Assembly: GCA_000438015.1 (NCBI GenBank)
Contig: FR901583.1
Span: 1,377 to 32,052 of the forward strand
Source of the DNA: Coraliomargarita sp. CAG:312
GTDB lineage: Bacteria > Verrucomicrobiota > Verrucomicrobiia > Opitutales > Intestinicryptomonadaceae
DNA length: 30,676 nt
Direction: 5' to 3'
Below, piece after piece: positions 9,052 through 16,936 of this stretch (position 1 is its first letter; every line of letters starts with the position of its first letter). The notes beneath the pieces were generated by a model. That model was not told the DNA's origin. It worked only from the letters and a program-made list of their open reading frames with translations, and did no database searches. Both the position numbers and the translations under genes were made by a program.

Positions 9052-9534
9052 TTAAAATGCGGAAAACGGCGGATAAAGGCGAGACATTGTTTTTAATAAT
9101 TTCTTTTGCTCCGAAAAAAATCCGCTGTCGAAAAAGCCCGCATCTAGCAGGTCCAATAGCGGAGTGACTACAAAATCCCGCTCGCGCCAACGCTTGTGAG
9201 GGATGCAAAGATCTTCGTCTGAATAGGATTCTCCACCGTAAAAAATTATATCCAAGTCAATTTCCCTTGGTCCATTTTCAATAGTTTTTACCCTTCCCAT
9301 CCTGCGCTCCACGTCCTTGCAATAATCCAGAAGTTCCAACGGTCCGCATGCGGTTTCGATTCCTATTGCGGCGTTAAGAAAGTAGCGCTGTTGGGAATAT
9401 CCCCACGGGGCAGTCTCGTAAATTTTAGATTTTGCAACTACGCGCGCAATATCGTCCAATTCCGATACAGCCCGCACGAGAAACTCCCGCCTGTTGCCAA
9501 CATTTGAACCTAAAGCCAATACCACGTAAGCCAT
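9052..9534 (-). CDS. folK: 2-amino-4-hydroxy-6-hydroxymethyldihydropteridine pyrophosphokinase
   Basis: HPPK transfers pyrophosphate from ATP to 6-hydroxymethyl-dihydropterin, the step before FolP in folate synthesis. The protein has 160 residues, the normal single-domain size. It shows LALGSNVGNR at the N terminus, YETAPWGYSQQRYFLNAA, and the magnesium/pterin signature GPREIDLDIIFYG followed by IPHKRWRERDFVVTPL. It sits 3 nt after folB and 5 nt before rsmI in the folP-folB-folK-rsmI series. Confidence 0.96.
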   Translation of the reverse strand: MAYVVLALGSNVGNRREFLVRAVSELDDIARVVAKSKIYETAPWGYSQQRYFLNAAIGIETACGPLELLDYCKDVERRMGRVKTIENGPREIDLDIIFYGGESYSDEDLCIPHKRWRERDFVVTPLLDLLDAGFFDSGFFSEQKKLLKTMSRLYPPFSAF

Positions 9535-9537
9535 AAT

Positions 9538-9915
9538 CTACTCCTTTATGTAATCTGATCGCCGGCGAAAAACGCGGGCGGAAATTTTTTCAAACTTGAA
9601 TCCCACGTCAACGCCAAGCTTTGCGACTTCCACATCCGCCTCCCTTAAAATAGGGAAACGTATAAAAAGTCTTTCTGCTATCATATCGGCAAGTTTTTCT
9701 ATCAGCCTAACGCTTTCTCCTGCCAACACGCCTTCCGCTACAGCCATCGCCGAAGGATAATCCACCGTATCGGAGAGATCGTCGGTCTTCGCCGCCCGTT
9801 CGAAAGGCAGGCGCAGGCGCATTGAGACTTCGAAATCGCGGAGTTCATCGCGCTCGGCGGCAAAGCAGCCGTGTTTCCCGCGAAGTTTTATTTTTTCTAT
9901 TATTATTTCGTCCAT
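9538..9915 (-). CDS. folB: Dihydroneopterin aldolase
   Basis: FolB cleaves 7,8-dihydroneopterin to 6-hydroxymethyl-dihydropterin and glycolaldehyde. The ATG at 9913-9915 gives MDEIIIEKIKLRGKHG, matching the family N terminus, and lies one base after the folP TGA; an upstream in-frame ATG would lie inside folP. The protein has 125 residues with family features GKHGCFAAERDELRDFEVS, the conserved D-TVDYPSAM segment and RLIEKLADMIAERL. The order folP-folB-folK gives three consecutive pterin steps from one transcript. Confidence 0.94.
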   Translation of the reverse strand: MDEIIIEKIKLRGKHGCFAAERDELRDFEVSMRLRLPFERAAKTDDLSDTVDYPSAMAVAEGVLAGESVRLIEKLADMIAERLFIRFPILREADVEVAKLGVDVGFKFEKISARVFRRRSDYIKE

Positions 9916-9916
9916 A

Positions 9917-10750
9917 TCAAAACATAAGTTTTCCGGCAATTTTTACGGCGTTTAAGTTTTTGCGGACATCGTGCACCCGCAATATGTCCGCCGACTTGGA
10001 AAGAGCCGCAAAGGCGCTTATTATGGATGTTGCGTCGTCCCTGGAGGACATATCGCACCCAACGGCCTCCGCAAGCGAAGATTTGCGCGAAACTCCCAAA
10101 AGCACAGCGCACCCAAATTCGCGCAATTCTCCAAGCCTTCTTACAAGCTCGAAATTTTGCGAGCTGGTTTTCCCGAATCCGAATCCGGGATCCAGCACTA
10201 TTTGATTCTTTTTTAGCCCTGCCTCAAGCGCCTTCTGCAAGAGATCAGAAATCCCGCGCATAAAAAATTCAAAAAAATCACCTTCTATGCTCTTGCCCCT
10301 GCAATTGTGCGTAATAATCAGCGGGCAATTTTTATCCGCCGCAACGCGAGCCATCGGATATTCACCGCCAATAATATTTGCGCAAACATCGTTTATTATA
10401 TCGGCCCCCAAATCAACGGCTATGCGCGCCACTTCCGGCTTATATGTATCTACAGAAATCGGAGTGTCTGGCATTTCCGCCCGCAAGGCGTTTAACGCAG
10501 GGACAAGACGCGCAATTTCGGCATCCGCCGGGAGCAAAGCCGCGTTTGGTCTTGTCGATTCCGCGCCTATGTCGATTATATCTGCGCCGTCTTGCAACAT
10601 GAGTTTTGCGTGGGAAAGAGCTGCGGCAACATCAGAATATTTTCCGCCGTCGGAAAAAGAATCGTCGGAGACATTCAATATTCCCATTATAAGAGGGCTT
10701 CCTTGTGTGGCCGATGGAAGGCGCCTATTGTGAGGGCTTGTCCAGTTCAT
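9917..10750 (-). CDS. folP: Dihydropteroate synthase
   Basis: DHPS condenses p-aminobenzoate with hydroxymethyl-dihydropterin pyrophosphate; it is the sulfonamide target. It has 277 residues and a TIM barrel. Motifs are MGILNVSDDSFSDGG (the common form is GILNVTPDSFSDGG), DIGAESTRP, ISVDTYKPEVA, INDVCA, LDPGFGFGKT, GVSRKS, and RVHDV at the end. Two residues of the first pterin-binding loop differ from the usual Thr-Pro (here Ser-Asp). The segment ITHNCRG replaces the common LMHMRG. The start overlaps the end of the TPR gene by 26 nt, so folate synthesis is tied to the TonB operon. The stop TGA is one base before the folB ATG. Confidence 0.95.
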   Translation of the reverse strand: MNWTSPHNRRLPSATQGSPLIMGILNVSDDSFSDGGKYSDVAAALSHAKLMLQDGADIIDIGAESTRPNAALLPADAEIARLVPALNALRAEMPDTPISVDTYKPEVARIAVDLGADIINDVCANIIGGEYPMARVAADKNCPLIITHNCRGKSIEGDFFEFFMRGISDLLQKALEAGLKKNQIVLDPGFGFGKTSSQNFELVRRLGELREFGCAVLLGVSRKSSLAEAVGCDMSSRDDATSIISAFAALSKSADILRVHDVRKNLNAVKIAGKLMF

Positions 10751-11975
10751 TTAGATGCTTTATATATATTTCTATTTCGTCCGATTTTTTTAGGGACTGT
10801 ATTTTTTTTGCAGTTTTTAAAGCCTGCCTAAAATCCGACATGGACACGGCAACCCGCATTTTCCCGTATAGGGAGGCGAGCGCGTATTTGGAATCTTCCG
10901 AAGCCGCGTCGAAATGCGCGCCAGCCTGGATGGCATCTCCAGACTCTAAAAGAAGTCCCGCATATTCAAAATGCGCTTTTGCATCACGGCCGCCAGAATC
11001 AAAGTATGCGCCATATTCGGCAATAGCCTCGCTCTTTTTACCCTCCGCCGCAAGAGCCTGCGCCGAAACCATCTTTGCATCCGGAAGTCCCAGTCTTGGA
11101 GCGAGTTTCTTTGCATCGGAATATTTGCCGCAGGCTATCAGCGCCAATAGGGCGTTCTTTAAAGATTTTTTTAAGTCTCCCGTGCCGGCGTTCGCCGCAT
11201 ACTCCTTTGCGGCTTCGGAATATAGTCCGGCGCTAAAATACAGATCGCCAATCTTAAGCGTCTGGGAATCCTCCGCCCCAAGAGCCCTCGCTATTTCCGC
11301 CGCCGAAACGGCTTCGCCATAATCGCCAGCCTTTGCCCTGCAAGCTGTTAAAGTTTCTAATGCATCAAAATTTCTTAAATCTTTAGACAGCAGCGACAAA
11401 CAAACGCTGCGGCATTCTTCCAACATGTTTAGCTTCAAAAGCAATCGCGCTTTCACAAGCCTTGCCCGGGCGTTTTGATAGTCATACACTAAAGCCTGGT
11501 TGCAACAAAACAAAGCTTCCGAATAATCCCCGCCCTCCATATGGTGCGACGCCATCCAAAGGAGTATGTCTGGATCCGAACCTCCCGAAAGAGCCAACGC
11601 TTTCTTCATCTCGGGGAAAGCCTCTGACTTGCCCGAACTTTCAGAGAGAACAATTGCAAGATTCTTTTGCGCCATAAAAAACGACGGCAGTTTCTCCAGC
11701 GCCAGCCTGTAATTTGCCTCGGCTTTTTCCAAGTTCCCGGAATTTGCATAAAGATTTGCGAGATTGAAGAATATGGCGCTCCCCGCCCATTCGCTCTTTG
11801 CCGCACTTTCAAGAACGCCTATAGCAGCATCCGTTTCGGATTTTTGCGCTTCTGAAATGGCTTGCGCCTCCTTCCTTGAGACCGAAGGCACAGAACCAAA
11901 CACCGAACCTCCGCCCGAAGCGCTTGCTATGCATAGGGAAAAAATAAATATTACTGCTATGGCAAAAATTTTCAT
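10725..11975 (-). CDS. Secreted TPR-repeat protein of the TonB operon
   Basis: A 416-residue protein with a signal peptide (MKIFAIAVIFIFSLCIASAS) followed by tandem tetratricopeptide repeats over most of its length, for example AIFFNLANLYANSGNLEKAEANYRLAL (too long to be chance; starts near residue 68). It should lie in the periplasm. Its ATG overlaps the tonB TGA (ATGA). TPR proteins close many TonB2-type clusters with ttpC-exbB-exbD-tonB, where they are thought to help assemble or tune the complex. The exact role here is inferred from position only. Confidence 0.85.
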   Translation of the reverse strand: MKIFAIAVIFIFSLCIASASGGGSVFGSVPSVSRKEAQAISEAQKSETDAAIGVLESAAKSEWAGSAIFFNLANLYANSGNLEKAEANYRLALEKLPSFFMAQKNLAIVLSESSGKSEAFPEMKKALALSGGSDPDILLWMASHHMEGGDYSEALFCCNQALVYDYQNARARLVKARLLLKLNMLEECRSVCLSLLSKDLRNFDALETLTACRAKAGDYGEAVSAAEIARALGAEDSQTLKIGDLYFSAGLYSEAAKEYAANAGTGDLKKSLKNALLALIACGKYSDAKKLAPRLGLPDAKMVSAQALAAEGKKSEAIAEYGAYFDSGGRDAKAHFEYAGLLLESGDAIQAGAHFDAASEDSKYALASLYGKMRVAVSMSDFRQALKTAKKIQSLKKSDEIEIYIKHLNELDKPSQ

Positions 11976-12643
11976 TTCTGTATTTTAAACGGAATAGGAA
12001 GAATAAATTTTGCGCGAACCCCCAAACCGTTTTTTTTAGGAATTTCATATTTTAGATTTCGCGCGGCCTCTATTGCGGAAGCCTCGAAAGCGGCATTAGT
12101 AGATTCAGCAACGGATTCGACTTCAAGAGAGCCGGTCTGGTCTATGGTCACATTTAATCGCACTAAACCCTCTATGCCTCGGCGAAGCATTTCCGGCGGA
12201 TACTTAACCCGCACCTTGCTAATGCGCCGGGGAATTGAGTCCAATTCAGAAACGTCGAAAACTTCCACTTTAAAATCGCCCTTAGGCGGGGCAAACCCCG
12301 TTATTTCAAAATTTTTCCCGGTGCCGAAAGAAAGACGCGGTATGGGAAGTTCGCATCCAGCATAGTCGATAGAAAATTCAGGCCCGCTTTTAGGGGATTC
12401 ATGCGATGGAACCGAAACTTTTTCGGGAGAGGAAGACACGTCTTTCGGCTCAGGGGCAGCGGATTTCAAAACGGATTCACTTACGCTATAAATGCGCGTC
12501 AACTCCAAGCTTTCGGACTTTTTCAAATCTGCAGATATAGAAAGGGGAAGAATCGCGTAAACGCAGAAAAACAGAGCTGCCGCGCACAAGAAACTCTTTC
12601 CCAAATGCGATGTCCTTTCAAATGTGTATTTTCTTGTAGTCAT
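11972..12643 (-). CDS. tonB: TonB-family energy transducer
   Basis: TonB spans the periplasm and passes proton-motive force from ExbB/ExbD to outer-membrane receptors. At 223 residues it has a single N-terminal anchor helix (about residues 17-36, LCAAALFFCVYAILPL). A Pro/Ser/Lys-rich linker follows, shorter than in classical TonB. A C-terminal TonB domain of about 85 residues contains VKYPPEMLRRGIEGLVRL and ends in a beta strand. The YP motif and the following alpha-beta-beta pattern are typical of the TonB_C family. Its start overlaps the exbD stop and its stop overlaps the TPR gene (both ATGA). Confidence 0.9.
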   Translation of the reverse strand: MTTRKYTFERTSHLGKSFLCAAALFFCVYAILPLSISADLKKSESLELTRIYSVSESVLKSAAPEPKDVSSSPEKVSVPSHESPKSGPEFSIDYAGCELPIPRLSFGTGKNFEITGFAPPKGDFKVEVFDVSELDSIPRRISKVRVKYPPEMLRRGIEGLVRLNVTIDQTGSLEVESVAESTNAAFEASAIEAARNLKYEIPKKNGLGVRAKFILPIPFKIQK

Positions 12644-13047
12644 TGCTTTTTTTGTGCGGCAACAAAAATCTCCCCCGCGCCGTTTTCCTTTGCGCAGTCC
12701 ATGACTGCCACGAGCGCGCTGACCGAAACTTTTTCATCGGCACGCAAAATAACCGATCCTTTCGGAGCCAGCCTTCCCCTCAATACGGACGGCAGTGCCG
12801 CAAGGGTGTACCTTTTCCCGTCCACGTAAAGGGAAGAATCAGATGATATCGACACGGTCACCGAATCGGCTTTTACTTCGGAAACGTTTGCGGCCGATGG
12901 AATATCCAAGTCCATTGCGCTGCCGTCGGCAAAAACCATGGTGACTATGAAAAAAATCAGCAGGATGAAAATCACGTCGATAAGCGGGGATATATTTATC
13001 GCCTGCGCCGGCTGCTCGTCTTCAAACCTGGGACGCCTCAAACTCAT
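12640..13047 (-). CDS. exbD: ExbD/TolR-family biopolymer transport protein
   Basis: ExbD forms, with ExbB, the proton-driven motor that energises TonB in the inner membrane. It has 135 residues: a short cytoplasmic tail (MSLRRPRFEDEQPAQ), one transmembrane helix (about 20-40, SPLIDVIFILLIFFIVT) with the essential membrane Asp at D24, and a periplasmic domain. The start overlaps the exbB stop by ATGA and the stop overlaps tonB, which fits stoichiometric co-translation. Confidence 0.94.
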   Translation of the reverse strand: MSLRRPRFEDEQPAQAINISPLIDVIFILLIFFIVTMVFADGSAMDLDIPSAANVSEVKADSVTVSISSDSSLYVDGKRYTLAALPSVLRGRLAPKGSVILRADEKVSVSALVAVMDCAKENGAGEIFVAAQKKQ

Positions 13048-13586
13048 TTTCCCTCCCTTTTTATCATGGCGGACTCTCTGCGCGCCAAGTTAATTAAAAG
13101 TTTTTGCGTCTGGGACGTTGCGAACATCGCTATTATCCATGCGGGAATTGCGGCGACAAGCCCGGCTTGGGTTGTAATTAGGGCGGTCGAGATTCCGTCA
13201 GCCACGCTAACCGAATCAGCCGCGGAAGATATGCAAATCATCATTCCCGCGACAGTCCCCAGCAACCCTATAAGCGGGGCAACCCCGGAAAGGATTTTTA
13301 GGGAAAGCAGCCTGCGTTCAACTCCCGACATAAGAACAAGGCGCAAATGGGCAAAGACCTTGCCGATATCCGCGCCGTTTTTCGAGTCCGGAAATTCATC
13401 GTTTAAAAATACTGCGTACGCTTCGCCGAATAATTCGCCGCTTGAACATATTTTATTCCAACGCGCCATCCTAAAGCATATTTCAAACCCGCTAAAATAG
13501 AGATAGAAAGCCAATAAAGCCAGGGGATACATCAAAAATCCCCCCGCCCTAAAAACCTCTGCATATGTGGATAAAAATTCCTGCAT
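13044..13586 (-). CDS. exbB: ExbB/TolQ-family proton channel protein
   Basis: 180-residue MotA/TolQ/ExbB family protein with three membrane segments: an N-terminal one (MYPLALLAFYLYFSGF), PLIGLLGTVAGMMICISSA, and ALITTQAGLVAAIPAWIIAMFA. The last two are the conserved pore helices. It starts one base after the stop of the larger TtpC-like gene. Its small size and position match ExbB2 of TonB2 clusters, with the upstream gene supplying a second ExbB-type subunit. Confidence 0.93.
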   Translation of the reverse strand: MQEFLSTYAEVFRAGGFLMYPLALLAFYLYFSGFEICFRMARWNKICSSGELFGEAYAVFLNDEFPDSKNGADIGKVFAHLRLVLMSGVERRLLSLKILSGVAPLIGLLGTVAGMMICISSAADSVSVADGISTALITTQAGLVAAIPAWIIAMFATSQTQKLLINLARRESAMIKREGK

Positions 13587-13587
13587 T

Positions 13588-14859
13588 TTACGAATTTGAA
13601 CTTAAAAAGCTTGAAGCCATTTTTTCCATATCGGACAAAACCGCCTTTGCCCTGCGGGAAAACAGAGCGTGGGCAACAAATGCGGGAATGGCAACAATAA
13701 GCCCGTATTCGGTGGTTATAAGCGCCTCGCTTATTCCCTCGCTTATAAGCTGAGCCTGAGCAGACCCCCGGAAGGAAAGATCGCCGAAAGTCTTTATTAT
13801 TCCCGTAACCGTTCCCAACAATCCAAAAAGAGGCGCCACCGCCGCAGTCACGGAAAGAACCGAAAGCCATGAAAAAAGCTTCTCTCCGGCCGACAGCATG
13901 GATTCGTATGAGATTTCTTCCAATTTTGATACAGGAAGATTTTTGGACTCCAATAAAGCCGACATCAATTCGGCGTAAGGATAACCTGCGGATTTTGCTA
14001 TTTTTAGCGCCCCTTCCCCGTCTCCGGAATTTAGCTTCGCAAAGATTTGAGAAACAAGGTTTGATGGAGCTCTGCGCACCTTAAATACCGAAACAAGCTT
14101 TAAAGCGCAAACTCCCAAAGACGCTATCCCGAAAAACAATATCGGATACATCCATACTCCGCCCAAAGCTATTTCTTGCGCTATCGTGCGGGAATTTTTT
14201 TCCGAACGCAACATGGCTCCCCCCGACGCGTCTGCGGGAATCAAATCGCTCCTGCCTTCGGCAAAAAGCCTTACGGCGGCGGAATGCGACTCCCCGTAAA
14301 GCCTCCCGTCATCGGATAAAAATCCAGCCTTGCCAGGAGACACAAAATACTTGAAGCCGCCAACTCTGAATTTTTTTCCTGAAATCTTTTCTCCACCAGC
14401 TACCGATACCGCTTCAGCGTCAACCATTTCCAGTGGATTGAAAATTTCACGCTCTGCAGCCCCGATTGCTGCGCGCGCGCAATCCGCTGCGGCGGACATT
14501 GATTTATCGAAACCGAATTCCGGCGGGAACTCCAAACCGGAGTTGGAAAATTCCATTGCCACAGACCTAATTTCTCCGGCAACCGAATCCATAAAATCCG
14601 ATTTTTCCGCAAGACCCGATGAAACTTCGCGCGCATGCCTTAATCTCTCCAGTTTTGACGAAAGTTCGCCAACCGCCTCCCGCAATTCTTTCAATTCCGC
14701 GTTTATGCGCACGCGTTCAAGGTTTATTTTTTCACGGGAATCCAGATATTCGTCGCGAGATTTTTCAAAAGAACTCTTTGCCCAGCTGTCCAAATCAACT
14801 TCCGAGGCAAGAAGAAATAAGGGGAAAGCTAGAGCAAACAACAACAATAAACGCTTCAT
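13588..14859 (-). CDS. TtpC-like ExbB/MotA-family protein with periplasmic N-terminal extension
   Basis: 423 residues in three parts. A signal-like hydrophobic N terminus (MKRLLLLFALAFPLFLLAS) leads into a charged, probably coiled-coil segment (about 25-110) and a small periplasmic domain up to about 225. The C-terminal MotA/TolQ/ExbB channel domain has helices near 233-258, 333-357 (APLFGLLGTVTGIIKTF) and 376-400 (ALITTEYGLIVAIPAF). This architecture matches TtpC of Vibrio TonB2 systems, a known family partner required there for TonB2 function. It overlaps the DUF3450-like gene by ATGA and is followed after one base by exbB. Confidence 0.85.
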   Translation of the reverse strand: MKRLLLLFALAFPLFLLASEVDLDSWAKSSFEKSRDEYLDSREKINLERVRINAELKELREAVGELSSKLERLRHAREVSSGLAEKSDFMDSVAGEIRSVAMEFSNSGLEFPPEFGFDKSMSAAADCARAAIGAAEREIFNPLEMVDAEAVSVAGGEKISGKKFRVGGFKYFVSPGKAGFLSDDGRLYGESHSAAVRLFAEGRSDLIPADASGGAMLRSEKNSRTIAQEIALGGVWMYPILFFGIASLGVCALKLVSVFKVRRAPSNLVSQIFAKLNSGDGEGALKIAKSAGYPYAELMSALLESKNLPVSKLEEISYESMLSAGEKLFSWLSVLSVTAAVAPLFGLLGTVTGIIKTFGDLSFRGSAQAQLISEGISEALITTEYGLIVAIPAFVAHALFSRRAKAVLSDMEKMASSFLSSNS

Positions 14860-15461
14860 TTTTTTGCTCCCCTCTCAACTTTCAAACTTGCCGTTCCAGC
14901 GTTATCGGTGACTCTGCCGCGAGCTCTAACAAAAATTCCGCTTGATATCGCAGACTCCGATTTGTCTATTTGAAAATCTTCCGCCTTTATTGCCTTTAAT
15001 ATAGCACATACGGCGGAGAGTTTTTCCGAAACACTTTTTTCGGCAAACTTCTGGCGGTCGCCCAGGCCGATTTTTGACAAGACCTCCGCTATGCGGGGGG
15101 TCCCTATCCAAGCTTCGTATTTTTCAGAAAGAAATGCGTCCAGGTCGCGCATTGCAGACTCGTCTTTGGAAAGCTTCCTCCTTATTATTTCAGTTTGTTT
15201 ATTGGCTTCGGCTATCTCGGACTCCGTTCGCGATATTTTCTCCAACAATGCACCCCGCATCTCTTTCAGAGCAGAAAGCTCCGCAAGCATCTCCGACTTC
15301 TCTGAATTCCACGCTCGTTGTTCGGCTGCAGCTTTAGAGCGCAACTTTACGGACTCCGTAGACAAAGCGTCTATATCTTCAAATCCAGATACTGCAGCCT
15401 CCAGATTTGAAAATGCCGCAAATATTAGCATCGCTATAAATATGCGTAAGGTTTCCATCAT
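14856..15461 (-). CDS. DUF3450-like secreted coiled-coil protein
   Basis: 201 residues. The frame is open one TTG codon further upstream, but two tandem ATGs are the likely starts; the first (15459-15461) overlaps the preceding TGA as TGATG. A signal peptide is followed by a long helical coiled coil rich in Glu/Lys/Ala (about residues 30-110) and a small C-terminal domain with EKYEAWIGTPRIAEVLSKIG. DUF3450 proteins are the standard first member of TonB2-type clusters (DUF3450-ttpC-exbB-exbD-tonB-TPR). I assign it to that family mainly from architecture and gene order, since I could not run a profile search. Confidence 0.7.
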   Translation of the reverse strand: MMETLRIFIAMLIFAAFSNLEAAVSGFEDIDALSTESVKLRSKAAAEQRAWNSEKSEMLAELSALKEMRGALLEKISRTESEIAEANKQTEIIRRKLSKDESAMRDLDAFLSEKYEAWIGTPRIAEVLSKIGLGDRQKFAEKSVSEKLSAVCAILKAIKAEDFQIDKSESAISSGIFVRARGRVTDNAGTASLKVERGAKK

Positions 15462-16849
15462 CAATCCAATTTTACCCTTATTACTTTTGTTTCGCTAAAA
15501 TCTTCGGCTAAAATTACTATTTCTTTCGCAGATTTATCGGACTCAAGCTTGTCCAATATATCGACTGCCTCGGCGTACGATCTGACAGGAACGGAATTTA
15601 TTTCCTTAATCAGGTCGTCTTGTTTTAAAGCTGCCGGAACTGCGGAACTTGCCGGACTATTCGGCTTCACAAACTGGACTACTGCGATGTCGTCTCCGCG
15701 CCTAAAAGTTTTGCGCGCTATCGAGTCGTCGACAAGAAATTCTCTCACAGAAAATCCGAGTCTTTTAAAATATTTAAACTTGCTCTGCCTGAATGATTTA
15801 GGCGAAGAATCTAATACGACTTCCAATTCTCTAGGCGAAGAATTCCCGCTTATGACCTCAAAGCTTACTTTTTCCCCGGGTTTATTTTTCGCCAAAGTAA
15901 TCCAAAAATTTGAAAGCGTTGCCAGGTCGTTGCGCAAACGCTCTATCGGCTTTCCGTTATATCCGGTTATAATATCGCCTTTTTTAATGCCAAACTTTTC
16001 AGCGGGAGAATCTTTCACGATTTCGCTGACTACAAAAGCGCTCTTGTTTTCCAATCCCAAATATTTTGCGACATCGCTCTTCAATATTTGCAAATCTATC
16101 AACCCGACCCACCCGGATGCGTCGCCGGCGGGATTCTCGGGAATGCGCTCCAAAAGCTCGTCCACAACTTCCGGCATAAACATAACCGACGCCCTATTTG
16201 GGTCTAAAAGTTTTACCTCGCCGCTCTTGTCGCCTGCATAAAGAATATAGTCGTTTTCGTCATACGAGGCCGCCCAACCCGCAAAATTCCCTGATTTGTC
16301 GAAAACCGGCGCGCTGTTTGAAGCAACCGGAGATGAAAAACATCCTATGTACAGCGGATATTTTCCGCGCCGGATTAAAGTTGCCTCATCCATCATAGGC
16401 TCAAAATCTGCAGATTCGGAATCCAAGACTACCCCCCAAAGCGAATCTCCCATATGGCAATTTGCGCGGGGGAAAGAATTAAAAGGACGCATTCCGGCTT
16501 TTAGCCCACCCCTTATCTTTATAAAATGAGTACCGGTTATGCGGTCCGCCCCCAAGTAGTCCGCTGGATATCCCTCAGGATCTCCCCCGAAAATCCTCAC
16601 TTTAAAGTCTTTCAACGATTCAAGCCTCAATATACCCGGAATTTCCGCCGAATTTACAATCACAAGCCCGTCGTCGCCGGCGACCATTCCCACGCATTGT
16701 CGTTTGCTTCTGCTCTCTTCAAGCTCCACCACATATTGAACTGCCACCGCGCATTTTGAACGCGGCTCGAATATTTTTTCGAACTCCGCCCCCGCATTGG
16801 CAAAAATCGGAACTGCAAAAAGCCAAAACACTGCTATCATCCTAAACAT
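15461..16849 (-). CDS. HtrA-like PDZ protein with inactive protease domain
   Basis: 462 residues with a signal peptide (cleavage near ANAG, residue 20), a degenerate trypsin-like domain (about 30-205), and two PDZ-like domains. PDZ1 is about 245-345, with SPAEKFGIKKGDIITGYNGKP; PDZ2 is about 362-455, with SPASSAVPAALKQDDLIKEI. By motif alignment with HtrA/DegQ, the catalytic His falls on A68 (GLVIVNSAEI), the Asp on about G106 (GTHFIKI) and the Ser on N178 (ASNSAPVF), so it should be a non-catalytic scaffold or binding protein. It is the first gene of the TonB/folate operon, with its own promoter candidate at 16858-16886 and a stop that overlaps the next ATG. Confidence 0.8.
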   Translation of the reverse strand: MFRMIAVFWLFAVPIFANAGAEFEKIFEPRSKCAVAVQYVVELEESRSKRQCVGMVAGDDGLVIVNSAEIPGILRLESLKDFKVRIFGGDPEGYPADYLGADRITGTHFIKIRGGLKAGMRPFNSFPRANCHMGDSLWGVVLDSESADFEPMMDEATLIRRGKYPLYIGCFSSPVASNSAPVFDKSGNFAGWAASYDENDYILYAGDKSGEVKLLDPNRASVMFMPEVVDELLERIPENPAGDASGWVGLIDLQILKSDVAKYLGLENKSAFVVSEIVKDSPAEKFGIKKGDIITGYNGKPIERLRNDLATLSNFWITLAKNKPGEKVSFEVISGNSSPRELEVVLDSSPKSFRQSKFKYFKRLGFSVREFLVDDSIARKTFRRGDDIAVVQFVKPNSPASSAVPAALKQDDLIKEINSVPVRSYAEAVDILDKLESDKSAKEIVILAEDFSETKVIRVKLD

Positions 16850-16857
16850 ATTTCAAC

Positions 16858-16886
16858 AGTATCTGGCGCAAACAAAAATTTGGCAA
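16858..16886 (-). promoter_or_regulatory. Sigma70-type promoter of the TonB/folate operon, possibly leaderless
   Basis: Reading the minus strand, TTGCCA (16886-16881) and GATACT (16863-16858) are separated by exactly 17 nt, close to TTGACA-17-TATAAT. Only 8 nt lie between the -10 box and the ATG at 16849. Transcription starting at the usual distance would begin at or within two bases of the ATG, giving an mRNA with no room for a ribosome site. Confidence 0.5.
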
Positions 16887-16936
16887 CCATTTTCAGCCTA
16901 AAAATAACCGCGCGCCGCGCAAACGCCACAAAGGCG

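Noticed and set aside
9047..9208. 54-codon N-terminal extension of RsmI
   Set aside because: It overlaps folK in another frame and precedes the standard RsmI N terminus; the ATG at 9046 is right after the folK stop.
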